A stretch of DNA of 64,000 nucleotides from Chrysomallon squamiferum (taxonomy: Eukaryota > Mollusca > Gastropoda > Neomphalida > Peltospiridae), in the NCBI GenBank assembly GCA_012295275.1, contig CM022665.1, positions 34,615,522 to 34,679,521 on the forward strand, given 5' to 3'. A model generated the notes under the pieces. That model was not told the DNA's origin, ran no database searches, and worked only from the letters and a program-made list of their open reading frames with translations. The position numbers and the translations under genes are program-made. This document shows positions 1 to 12,500 of the stretch, one piece after another (position 1 is the stretch's first letter; each line of letters starts with the position of its first letter).

Positions 1-140
1 AAGAAAATTAAAAAAAAAAAAGAAGGCGATTTAGACTTTGCCGTGGGTTAAAAGCAAGGCGAATGTTTCGTCCACAAGCCCCCCTCCCCAGGAACCCTGA
101 CTATGCAATTTAAAATATGAAGACAGATCGTATTTGATAT

Positions 141-372
141 TTTAAAACCTTGTCACCATTACCGGCAGTTGTACAACTCCAACATCAAATATCTGAATGG
201 ATTGACGATATACACAAGGAACCAAACTTTCGTACACTGACGTTCTTAAAATATTAGAACAAATTAAATTTTTTACTGCTACTATCGAAGGCAAACTTTT
301 GGAGCTGATATTAAACAGAGAGGACATGACAGAGGAGTTTGCTTTGGAGAGAAATATGGAAAAAAAAAAAAA
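141..372 (+). pseudogene. decayed coding remnant, family unknown
   Basis: Two plus-strand reading frames give protein-like sequence that joins only through a frameshift near position 238. The first frame gives a stretch containing QHQISEWIDDIHKEPNFRTL. The second continues with VLKILEQIKFF, then LLELILNREDMTEEFALERN, and ends in a run of lysines from an A tract. The composition (amphipathic, Glu/Leu/Ile-rich) looks coding rather than random. There is a stop just upstream and no clear splice sites. It could be a decayed transposon protein or the ruined end of a cellular gene lying left of the window. I do not recognise the family. Confidence 0.35.
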
Positions 373-789
373 AAAGAACCTAAAACCCCCAGCAGTCATT
401 ATTATGTCTCAGCTGACACTCGATAGACCTGTAACATTCATAAAAAAACACATATTCCAACTTCATATTATTTTAATATTTATAAACAGGTACTCTGTCC
501 AAAACGGCATATCTAGATGACCCCAAGAGGATCCGGTTTTGACAGAGTCTACTGTATCTGTTGTGTTGCGTGCGTGCGTTTGTGCGTGTATGTTACATAT
601 ATACATATTTAATTGTTATTACGTTTAGTCAGTCATTCAATGTAAATACATATTTATATATTGATTAGGTGTTATTATTATAATTACTACTGCTATTACT
701 ACTGTTACTGCTTCTGAATGGAATATACAGGTGCGTTGTTGTTGTGGATGATATTTTGGTATCTGTTACTGTCGTCACTGTAGTTATAA

Positions 790-1075
790 ATATTAAGTTA
801 TAATCACGATTATTATTATTATTATTATTAGTCGTAGTAGTTGTAGTAGTAATAGCAGTAGCAGTGGTGAAGGTGGTATTAATATCATTAGTAGCACCGT
901 TGTATTATTATTATTAGTCGCAGTAGCAGTAGTAGAAGAAGTAGTAATGCTAGTTGTAGCATCAGTAGCAATGGAGGTGGTATTAGTAGTAATAGTATAG
1001 CACAGTTGTATTATTATTATTTATTTATTTATTATTATTATTTTTCGTAGTTGTAGTAGTAGTAGCAGTTCAATA
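790..1075. repeat. ATT and GTA/GCA trinucleotide-rich tract
   Basis: Alternating blocks of ATT repeats and imperfect GTA/GCA repeats fill the stretch before the first K+ channel exon. They include ATT blocks around 811-830 and 1011-1040. No gene is visible between about 400 and 1,130. Confidence 0.85.
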
Positions 1076-1145
1076 GTAGTGTTTATTTAATAATAGTTAT
1101 TGTTATTATTACATTAGCATTTTATTTTCAGACTGAATTACATCA

Positions 1146-4100
1146 ATGCGAAGTTTAGTGCTTGCCGTGGTGTGGTTAGTGCTGGTGGTTTACATAGTTC
1201 TAGGAGGGGTTGTATTTCACTACACTGAGGAATCTACGGAGTCTAACACTAAGATCAACGCTTTTGACGAGTACAAGAATTTCCTCTGTGAATATTTACT
1301 TATTAACATATAGCTTAGTCTTATGGATATTTTCGGTCTTACTCTATGTAATGTTTATTTCCAGTTTGTTTTATTTTTATAAATTCTAACAGTTTAGATG
1401 TGATAGTACTGACAAACTTTGTTACATTATAATTATATATCTTATAATACAAAATAATAAAAATTTCTCTTTTTTATTTCGTCTTAAATGTAAATAATAA
1501 TTTATAATAGTTTTATAATTGATATTAAGTGAATAAATTAATTTTGGGTCTTTTCGGTAGAAAATTTTATGAATCAATGAATTACGAAATATTACATGCA
1601 GTGATAAGCACATTTATGTACTGGTGAGTGTTTAGCGTGCGTGTGTGTTTATATACATAGGAAGATATTAAATAGAACTGGAAAGCACATGTACACTTAT
1701 ACCTAGAAATCATTCCTGTATTCACACACATTTATATAGTGAAAGATATACATTTAATACATTTATGTATGTCAGCGAACTACACGTGTATTTCACACGA
1801 AGAACTGGAGGCGTTCATGAAGAGTGTTCTACAGGCGTATGACCAGGGTGTTCTTGTTACCTATAACAGCTCGTCAGAGTCAAACTGGGACCTTGCTAGT
1901 TCAATTTTCTTTGCTATCACAGTAGTCACAACCATTGGTAAGTCTACATCCGATTTTATACTGTCATAACCCGTGATAAGTCTGCTACAATCGATCATAA
2001 ATCCTGACCCTATTCTACATAAAAAATTGGTCAATTTACATTTTATATATCATTGAACCATTGATAAGTATATATGGTATCTTACATCGTTATTGGCACT
2101 GTTTTATCCGATATTACTGAACCATTGATAAGTGTACATGCTATTTTACATCGTCACAGCATTAGTATATCGACATTCTATCTAATATCATTAAACCATT
2201 GATACATTTATATGCATATGCTATCATATACATCGTCACTACACTGTTATTTTATGCTATTTTACACTGTCCAGTTGACACGGCATCTTACATTTTAACA
2301 ATATTCAGAAGTCTTACATAGTCACAACCACTGGCCAGGCTACACTCTGTGTTACAGGGACTAGAATACATATTTTGTTTATGAAGTATTATTATTGCGA
2401 AGGTTCGTTGTTTTAGGTAGAATATTTCAGTTACTTTACCACATCTTGATTTATGCATAAATGACACAGTATTTCCTCTCAGGGTTTTATGGTAAAGGCT
2501 TTTCTATTGTTCTTACCAGTTCACGATATTTTACTTTGGAGCTATCTTTTAACTGTATGAATTACTAGCGGAATCCTTTGGATAACCTAGCTTTTAGAAA
2601 AGGGTATACCATTATTTTGGTGAATATATCTGGTGACCCAACCCTGTTGATCGTATACTGATTAGTGTCTTACATCGTCAGAACAATATTAAATTTTGAC
2701 TGAAAGGTTTGTGAAGGCCATTCGTTTAATCCACCTTAATCCGATTTTGCTAATTTCTGTTAAAAGGTTAAATGTTTTAACAGACAACAACATGCGAGTC
2801 AGTTTACAAACGTAACTAAGCGACTAATGAACCAAAAAGAAGCTACACTTTAATAAGTTTCAAAAATCAATATGAAGTATTCCCGTTTCAGTTTTGAATT
2901 TCAAAATCAATTCATCCTTTTCATTTACTATTCTGTACTGTACATTAAACACGAGGACGTAAAATAAAAACTGTAGGTAACACTTGGAGGCAACAAACAA
3001 AGACAAATTGTTTACCTACATTTATAGCTTTTAGCTTATAAACAACCTTATTGCAGTCACAGGTTTTCTGGATGGTAAAATTAAGTAAAACTTATAAATA
3101 TATTTTTATCTTTTAGTCATTCATTTGTTTGTTTGTTTGTTTGTTAATTTGTTTGATTGTTTATTTGTTTGTTTATTATTGACATCACTTACATACACTT
3201 TATTCTGACATAAAAAGGCCTTCGTGAAAAGTAAATTTAATTTTGTTCAGTCTTTCTATTATTACAAAGCAGGCACACATAACAACAACAGAAAAATAAA
3301 TTAAATATTTAATCCGTAATGATAATAATGCATTAAGTATTTTTGAATTGACCATAAAACATCAAACATGCTTCCGACATCAGTATAAGCTTATAAAAAC
3401 CAATATATTAATATTTTCTAAATTCACCATATTAATATTTGTCTAATTATTTATAAAACATCTGGATTTGGCCCTGGGATATCAGAGAACAGATATTCAT
3501 ATTTCACATCAACAAGCTTTTATCTCTGGTTCCGTGTTATTTATTGACGAGCTAATACTTCTATTTCACTTTTCTTTTCTTTCTTTTTTTTTTTTAAATT
3601 TCTGCCTTCGGTTTATACGAGAGTGTGAATCAACAATACAGATAGTAATTTTCGTTTGTATAATGAGGTGGGATTTCCGCCTAATTGTCTCATGGACAAA
3701 AACTAACAGTTTGTAGGATTTAATCATTTCTTGTCCATTATTCTTTGTTCTTAGTGTCTTGCTTCGACCAAGTAAATTCCAGTTTTGACATCCCAGTCAT
3801 TTAGATGAAATAATATTATTTATCCTAAACAATTAATGATACATATAAATATTGTTCAATCGGAATGAATAAATGCTTAACGACACCCTAGAAAAATAAA
3901 AAAATAAAAATAAAAGAAAGATATATATCAAGCAATGTTATATGAATTAAACGATGATAAAAATATAATAATAATAATAATAATAATTATAATAATAATT
4001 TTTTAAAAATTAAAGCATTGTCAATGACAAATATCATTTATATTGAAAGTATTGAACAATCTCCTGTTTATTCAATAATAACAATCTTGGTATTGTCCAG

Positions 4101-6355
4101 ATGAAAGAAGGAAATGTTTTATTTAATGATACATTCAACAGATTTTTATATTTATCATACATGGTTTTAAAGACCACAAACATAATTCAGACTAAACCAT
4201 CCTGTCACCATTTTTCTGTCTGTCGATTAGGTTGGGGTTTTTTTCGGGTTTTTTTCTTCTCAAATATCTTCGCGTAGAGGTGGAAGTTAAAAAAGTCATT
4301 TATCAAGAAAGGGCATTAACTTTTAATATCAAATTACGTTCACATATATCACATTGCTCATTGAAGATGGTTAATAAAACAAAATGAAAGAAAAAGATAT
4401 TGTTAAACAAAATGAATAACAAATTTTATTGTCTCTCGTTTATCTGAATTCAAAAGAGTAACATCGCATTCCCAGATTAACAGCAGAAACTGAAAAGCAG
4501 ATGTTAATAACATCGCTGCCTTGTTCGTATCTGGCAAAACAAATATCAGAACATGTATACCTGATAAATATTTGTTTTATGAATACAGCCCCTGATAAAT
4601 ATTAATATATTTGTTTTTTAATACATTTATTTATTTTAATGAATGCACGAAAATAACTATGTCGAGTGTATTACAAATATTCACGTCAGGATCAAACTGA
4701 TTTATGGTCTGAACAACAGATTCATATCTAGGGTAGATGGGATTCAGTGCAAATAAAAAATATAAACATTCCTTGAATTCTGAATTTGTAGCTTATTTTA
4801 TTTTTTAATTTATTATAATTATTATTTTTTTATTATTTGTTTTTACTTTAAAAAATGGCGCCAGTGGAACTTGTCCATTGTTACGTTGCTGTTTTAAAGA
4901 ATGCCTTCCATTTTCCATCGTCTGCTGCACTCTTATGTTTTCTCTATAATACCCAGCCAGTACTTTTATTTCTTTTCCCTTCTCAAAATCTTGTTCAAAA
5001 TCTTTTATAAATAAAAAATCTATTAGACTATTAAAAGTTCATGAAAATTTTGTTTTCTTTTAAGGTTATGGCCACATTGCTCCATCAACTGAGTCGGGTC
5101 GGACATTCTTCGTTTTCTATGCATTTGTTGGAATTCCTCTATGTATGGTTGCTCTAGGTTACCTTGGAGAAAAATTACAATTACCACTGAAGAAGTTACA
5201 GAACAGTGTTATATGGAAAGATAAACCCAGACTGGACAGCTATATAAAATCTGTCATTTACGTTTCTCTTGGACTCTGTATTCTAATACTTTTGCCCGCT
5301 GGTGTTTTCTGGATAGTAGAAAAGTGGTCGTATAAGGAAGCGTTATATTACGTTGTCGTAACTCTGACAACGATTGGTTTTGGAGATTTTGTGCCAGGTA
5401 AGTGAATATATTTCTTCATTCTGTTTTATCTCAGAGGATTTGTGTTTGTGTAAATAAATGAGTGAGTGACAGGTGGAAGGAGAAAAATTCATTTTTCTAC
5501 TAATGATTAAATATAATAATGCGGGTTATATAAAACAGACAAAATGAAAATAATCTTGTAACCCGTGTAATTTATTTTTTTCTTTTCTTTTCTTTTTTTT
5601 CTTTCTTAGAACTTGCTATGAACAGACTATCTTTTTGTCAGTTTTTAGTTTTCTAATCTAAATTGCGTCAAGTAAGAATAATTTTTTTTTTAAATATACC
5701 TTCAGTTTCAAATGTTTAATTTATTTTTAGCTAATTGCAGACAAATCTTCAAATCTCCTTTGTATTCTTCTTAAATTTTAAAGGTTTTTATTATTTTGTT
5801 TTTTCACATTTATATTTACAGGTGCAAACGAAAAAAACTTCCGATCTTTATACAAGCTGGTAGTGTGTGTTTGGATTATGTTTGGTCTTGCCTGGGTTGC
5901 TCTACTCATCAGTGAAGTGGGTGATGTCATGAAAGGTCGAGTGACAAAACTTATAATCAAACAACAAAGCGATGACGCGGAGGAACCGTTTGATAAAGAA
6001 CAAAACGAGGTAATACTTTTTTAACCATTACAATTTTAACATACAAAATATATATATACGCATATTCTTCACTCAGGTAGGTACACAAATACCAAGTACA
6101 TTTTAATTTAAACAGACGAATGTACACATGAAGAGGATGATTCTGTTATACTGTAAGAAAAGAAGAGACAGTTTGAATTTAATTAACTGAAACGAATCCA
6201 CTAAATCTGTAATTTAAAAAATAGACGATACAAATATTTTCTCTTATTTCTTTTAATAGTTATCATGAATATTTCATCTAACAACTTTAAATATGTAGAT
6301 TTGTTTTTTCTGATTTCAGATGGAACTACAATCACCTATAGCAGCTAAAACATGA
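1146..6355 (+). CDS. two-pore-domain potassium channel, TALK/TASK-2 (KCNK5/16/17)-like
   Basis: Background K+ leak channel of the plasma membrane, expected to work as a dimer with two pore loops per subunit. Exons: 1146-1287, 1776-1937, 5065-5397, 5822-6009, 6320-6355; 861 nt, 286 aa. M1 is at residues about 3-24. A cap region follows with sequons NYT (residue 49) and NSS and a cap cysteine (C52). The first filter TTIGYG lies at residues about 99-104, then M2 and M3. The second filter TTIGFGDF lies near residues 203-210, then M4 (WIMFGLAWVALLISEV). Both filters are split or bordered by phase-1 introns. The start is the first ATG of the exon, as in KCNK5, whose N-terminus is also very short. 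The pattern after filter 2 (GFGDFVPG, then FGLAWVALL) resembles TASK-2/TALK more than TREK or TWIK. The cytoplasmic tail is short, ending in MELQSPIAAKT. Intron 2 is about 3.1 kb. The subfamily assignment is an inference. Confidence 0.94.
3123..3174. repeat. TTTG tetranucleotide microsatellite
   Basis: Imperfect run of TTTG units in intron 2 of the K+ channel gene, interrupted by TTAA and TTGA variants. Confidence 0.85.
4103..4230 (-). mobile_element. decayed mollusc-type tRNA-derived SINE (tail part)
   Basis: The stretch starting GGAAATGTTTTATTTAATGA, followed by ACATTCAACA and then TAAAGACCACAAACATAATT, follows in order the reversed 3' part of an abundant molluscan SINE as I remember it (its tail encodes a TTAAATAAAACATTTCC-type end). 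It lies in K+ channel intron 2. A second short fragment around 3868-3895 (CTTAACGACACCCTAG) may belong to a related family. The match is from memory, so the family name is uncertain. Confidence 0.5.
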
Positions 6356-6990
6356 CGGACAATCAACAGCAATCACAACGACATGACTTTATCATCAACA
6401 TGTGCACTTAGCCAAATAAGAATTTCCAAGAGTACATTTGTTAATCATCAGTTTACACATTACCAAAATAATAAGCGTTTTCCAAAGTGCTTTATTTATC
6501 ATCAGTATGTGCATGTAATAAAATAAGACTTTTCTACTCTGTTATCTTTATCAATATATGCATCTAATTAATTAAGACATTTCCAGTGTGCTTTATTTGT
6601 CACCATCTGTATGTCCCCTTGATAAAGATTGCCAAAGACCTAACAGTTGTTAAATAAATTTATGAGTTACGACATTCAAAGGAATGGACTCGAGTATATA
6701 TATATATACATATATTTAGTATTGACCATTTCGTCAACAATTTCCTATTTTATTTGATTGAATATAAATATTATATTTTATTATGCATTATCATGTATCG
6801 ATATCTCTATCTCTCTCTCAGTATTATATATTGAGAATACTATTTTATTATGAAACGTGGAATGCAGTGATATCAGTCTCTATGTAATATTAATATATCT
6901 GTTCATTGTGATTCTTTTTAAAAATTGTATTCCCTGTTCTTTGAGTATTTACTTGTATATGCTAAGATGACTGCATATTTTTATTACTTG

Positions 6991-6996
6991 AATAAA
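6991..6996 (+). promoter_or_regulatory. poly(A) signal of the K+ channel gene
   Basis: AATAAA about 635 nt after the stop codon, in an AT-rich 3' UTR without other clear ORFs. It is the most likely end signal of the transcript. Earlier AATAAA copies, for example near 6653, could be used instead. Confidence 0.5.
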
Positions 6997-7019
6997 TAGT
7001 TTACACACAACCGTACTTG

Positions 7020-7479
7020 ACATAATCCTGTTAAAAAAAATGTGTAGCAGTTTGTTCAGGTATGTCTTTCTAAATATATTTTTCTTATTTTCAAGATAAC
7101 GTTTTAATCAATTTTTGCCTACCAGTCTTAATTAAAAACGAAGTCTAACAACAAATGGGTACAACTGAGAGGTTTTTTTCACCCGTAAAATCTGTAATAG
7201 TGGTGCCATCTCGTGCAGGGCGGACCAGTTTGCTCTCAAGTTTCTTTAAATGTAGTCAGAAAAATACAGCTTCCAGTCTACCTCGTAAGCGATGACGATC
7301 CCAGTTGTCATACTCTGTCATGAGCCACGTATGTCTCCCAAAATAATTAAATAATAACCTGAAAGTATAAAGGATTATACTAGACCTTTTATTCACAGCC
7401 ATAGGTACACTTCAAATAGAAATGACAAAGTGTGTGAATGAAAGGAATAAGTATTGCGGGGTGGAGGTTAATAGTTGGT

Positions 7480-7512
<33 letters not shown>

Positions 7513-7922
7513 ATTAAAAAGTGGATGAATGTACCTTAAAGAAGTATGTATATTCGGTAGCGTCCATTTTATTATTATTTCTTTTTTTTACTAAGTCTGT
7601 TTCTTTCTTCAGTAAGAATTTTTAACTCGTTCTTTCTGTCTCTACCACTTTGTCCTCTTGCCTCTGTCTATTTCCGTCATGTCGGTTTGTGAGTGTGTAT
7701 GTGTTTGTGTGGCAATTAAATTATTATATTAAAGAACCCAGATATTTTCAGCTAAATACTATACTCCATTTTTCAATGCCGTTCTTCATTACGCATCAGT
7801 GCAAACAAACCAATAATAATAATAATGGTATTCATGAAAATCTTTGAATATAGGCGATTCATTCTCTATCCAGCCTCGTGGGAATTCTCAACTCTATTGC
7901 TGAATAAATGAATGAATTAAAT

Positions 7923-7958
<36 letters not shown>

Positions 7959-8910
7959 AAACGGGCCCTTATTGGAAAATAAGCAAACAAACAGATAAAT
8001 AAATAAACATAAATCTTTCATTTTTTTTGTTTTGTTTGTTCTTTCTTTTCTTTTTCTTTTTAAAAACGATGACACACCCTCAACTACTGTGTCAGATAAG
8101 TTCTATTAAGCACACATAATAAATAAAAGTAACCTAAAGAATCATGTTATGGGGTTTCCTCTTTATTTTTTCACAGAATTTTTGACACATAATCATTTTA
8201 ATATTAAAGAATTTTGATTTGATATTAATTAAACTAGATCTATGGAGTGAAGTATCTTATGAATAAAGACCTTAAAATCCTGGTAAACACGTTTACTTGA
8301 ATTTTGTATTTTTAAAAAAGCTTACAAATCTGACATCATTAATTATAGAACTCCGTATCCCGGCTCTATAGAATTAGTAATTCTGCAAGTCGCTTGTACA
8401 AAGCTGAAAAGCCATAAACTATTAATTAAAACCCAACTAAGATCAAACAGAAAACAAGAAAAAATTCTATATTCATAATATTGCTTACTACATTCACATG
8501 TCCAAAGAACATAATGCACAACAAATGATTGCTATTTTACTTACTGAATATTGCATGATTGTATGTTTGTAATATTATTGTTATGCATATAAAAGTTTAA
8601 TACTTAGGAAAATATATTACTAGGGTATAAACTTGAGTGGGTACGAAAAGACTCAAAATCAATTAAATCACGGTATTTTCAAATCCCATAAACACGTTTG
8701 GTTGTCTCCCGTTAATTTAAAGTATTTGAAGAGAGAGAGAGAGCGCGAGAGAGAGTAGGAAGGGAAACGCGCATACAAAACCAAAACAGGTTTCTTTGTG
8801 TGAAAGGATTGTGTATATCGTACCAAATATGTTTTGCATATGGCAAGTTTCTTAAACACTTCCTTTTACGTGATATCAATAACAACAGAACAACTTAGTG
8901 AGTGGTTGTC
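7020..8910. other. intergenic DNA between the K+ channel and RNase T2 genes
   Basis: No supported gene. It holds a TTA microsatellite (about 7483-7508), a 28-A run at 7927-7954 and a GA-rich tract at 8729-8756. The A run follows an AATAAATGAATGAATTAAAT stretch and could be the tail of an old retroposon, but I cannot delimit one. Confidence 0.6.
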
Positions 8911-8916
8911 AAGTCA

Positions 8917-8924
8917 TCACGTGA
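8917..8924. promoter_or_regulatory. CLEAR-like palindromic E-box (TCACGTGA) upstream of RNase T2
   Basis: The palindrome TCACGTGA matches the core of the CLEAR motif (GTCACGTGAC) bound by TFEB/MITF-type bHLH-Zip factors in promoters of lysosomal genes. It sits about 130 nt upstream of the splice donor (9055/9056) of a probable non-coding first exon, before a gene for a lysosomal RNase. The site is seen; the regulatory role is an inference. Confidence 0.5.
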
Positions 8925-9589
8925 GCACGTTTATGGTAAATTGGGGTGTGTCAGTCAGCTGATACATTCAGTGCTTTTTTTGTTTTTCTACGCAGCTAAG
9001 AGTCAGAACTTCATCGAGATTAAAAAGAACGAACAACAGTTATAACACTCAAAAGGTAACTTTAATATTTTTAATTCTCATTTTCATTCTACAATTTGAA
9101 GGAGTTGTTGGAGAATATTACTGTTAAAAAAAAACAAATTATAATCATATTTTTTCATAAAGTTTTAACAGAGGCTAAGTCTTTGTTAACAAGGACTTTT
9201 CTTATTAAAAACAATAAAACAGTTACACAGTTGTTGTCAACAACACAAGTTTTACTTGGAACTTAGGATTGAGGCTTCTGTCATTACTCTCTCTCTCCTT
9301 TTTTTTCTGCTGTGGAAACCCATTTAAATTATTTAAATTTTAAAATGTTATTAATGATTAAAAATATAATGACGTAAATTTATTTTTACAAACCCTAATA
9401 CCACAGTTACAAAATAAATATATTTACTGTGTTACCAGTGATGGTGTATGGTGTATTACAACATGCATGAGTCACTGTATAAAATATATTAATAAAATGG
9501 GATCAGTTGAATTAATACCATTAACATTTTTTCTTTCTTTCTTAGAAGTGTTTAAAAAAGGAAAAAGACAAATAAACAGAGATAACAAA

Positions 9590-12500
9590 ATGGCCTGTTG
9601 GCCACAGTTTTCACTGGCACTGGCAACAATTATATTAATTTGCTGTGTGTATGAAAGGTAACTAACTAACTATGTCTTCACTTTTTAAATACTCACTCAA
9701 ATCTTTTCATAATTATTAACAAAATGATTTCAAATTTTAAAATACTGGGTAAGCTTGATTGCACCAAGTAAGTATTAAAAATAAAATACCACATTATTAA
9801 ACACTAGAGTTTAATTTCATTTTACTCTAGCTAAGTTTAGGGCATTTATTTATCGATTTTTTAAGTGTTATAAAATTTGTTAAAAACCCAGTAAAGTTTC
9901 TACAATATATAAGATAATTACTGAATAATATATATGTATGTTTTAGGAGTTCCTTTTAAAAATAACTTTTTGAAATGATTTTTCTTTTCTCCTTGAATAT
10001 CTGAAATTTCAGTAAATATGTCACAAAAACACAAGCTAAATATATATATATTTTTTAATTATTATTATTATTATTATTTTTTTTTTGTATTGTGTCTTGT
10101 TTTCTTTTTCTTTTTTTCACAGTGCTACCAAAGATAATATTTTTGATTATTTTGTGTTTACTCAAGAATGGCCTTGGTCTATGTGTTTTGATGCAGAGGA
10201 AAAGGTATAAATAGAATTACTTAGATTATTCAGTATGATTCAATCAAATACTATATGTAGGCATGATAATTAATGTCAAATATAAAAAATTGGTTTTGTA
10301 ACAAGTAATGGTCAACACATGTTTTAGTTTGTACAGGATGACACTGAAAGTCACATAAAAAGATTTCAGAGTATACAAGTACTATTATTGTTTGTAAGTA
10401 CTTTTAATAAACTTATTTCTTTTATACCAGTATTTCATTTAATAATTTAGTTTACAATCAGTTTTAAAATTCAATATCAATGTCTACAGCATTTAGAAAT
10501 GTGGAAAATTTGTATTTGAGGATTATGATTATTATATAAATGCATGTTATTATTGTTGGTAAGCTGTCTTAGTAGTATTTTAAATACTCTCTACTGTTAA
10601 AATGTGTTCACTCGTATTATCTCTGTATTAAATGGGGTTCTTGGGTGTTTTTTTTCTCAACCAGCATATTAAGTGTAATGTACCTTCATTAGTAAAAGAT
10701 TCATGGACCATTCATGGACTCTGGTATGTATATTTAAGATATTAAATATTTGTTATGAAATTAATCTGCTTAATGATGGACCGATAAAAATATTAAAATT
10801 CTATACCTAACTTAAAATGAACAACACAAAATAATGTAATAGAAAGTTACTATTTTAGTAGTTTATAATTCACAAATATATACTAATTAAAATATTTTAT
10901 TTTATTTTATTTCTCTGTTTATTTTCGTAATCAAGTTTAAAATATTTCAAATATAATTTTCCCTGTTTTATCTTCTTTCTTTTTTTTAAATTATAATTTG
11001 ATATTTTTAAATCTTTTAGAATTTGTATTTCATTTTCAGTTATATTTGAAGATATTTGTTAATGAGTTAGTAATAAGCATTAATGTATCAGGTTTCATAT
11101 AATTATTATTATTACTATTATTATTATTGTTGTTGTTTCTCACAGGCCAGATAAATATTCTGAAAAAGGACCATCATGCTGCAATAATTCTTGGCCTTTT
11201 GATCTCAGTAAAATCAAAGTAAGAATTATCTTTAAAAACAATAGCCAAATATATTAATATACTGAACAGCATTGAAAATGGACTACCAGTAGATGATAAC
11301 AAATATGAATGGGAGATTTATCAGCATTAAAAAAAAGCAATAAATATCATGTACTGCATATCTACCCGTAAGACCTGAATTAGTTAGAAATTTTGATTTT
11401 TGATGAAAGTCTGCGATTTTTATTTTATTTTAATTTTAAGAATCATACCATTTTATGTACTCGCACACCATGGCATACCTTCAAATGTGTTGGAAAATTT
11501 ACATGGTTTTGTTTCTGCCTTCTTGGAGTTTCCCCATTCACAAAGAAGATTTAAAATTAGTCTCACCTGAAAGTTCATGGATTTCCCTTCAAAATTATTT
11601 TTTTCTTTTTTAAATTGAGCAAAATCTTGTTTCAGAAAACACATTTGTGAACTGAAAATTTTCTGTCTTTGTGCAAAAAAAAAACCTGATCAATGTTTAA
11701 TTTCTGAAAAGAGCAATTTTTGTGCTTTTTAATGGAAATAGAGATTATTCTGATGATATGATGGTGAAAACACTGAATGCATTAAATGATCACTCATTGG
11801 TCAGAAATAAACTTTGACATCAATTTGCATTCTACACTAAACAAATGGATGGAAATGGATTATGGAGGAATCTATGAGCAATGAACATTTCTTAAGAGAC
11901 TTACCTTGAAAATAATAAAATGAAGTGATACATGAGGAACAAATGGTATTAATACATACGAATTTGAGCTCCAGATATTAAAAAGAAATCATATCTTTTG
12001 TTCAATGACGTTGAAGTTTGCATGCTGGATAATCCTCAAGAGCCTGATAATTCCCCTGAAAAATACAAACTGAAATATACTTTGTTTTATAAGCATGCTG
12101 CTCTCTCAGAATAGGTTGGTGACATGAACTGATTCTTGCCCTGCATGTGAACTGAACTCAGTCTACCCTAATGTGTGTGGTCTTACAGGTCTTTTCATTC
12201 TGAACAAAATGCAGTTTTAATTATAAAAAATCACATTGTAATTAGGTATTTTGTTGTATTTGAAAGTACTAAGAGAAAATAGTCATAGTGCCTCCAATTT
12301 TTGGGCTTAAGAGCACATTTTGGTGAGCTCCTAGCTCAGATCTGAGTAAGAGGTGAATGTGGGAAAAAATTGAACAGTATCTATGTGTCAAATGCTCAAA
12401 ATCTGCATTTTCATGCTTCTGGTTATAAATTTGTGAAAGATACATATTGGCAAAATCAGGAATGTCTCAAAATGGCGTTTTTTAACTTTTTATGGATTAA

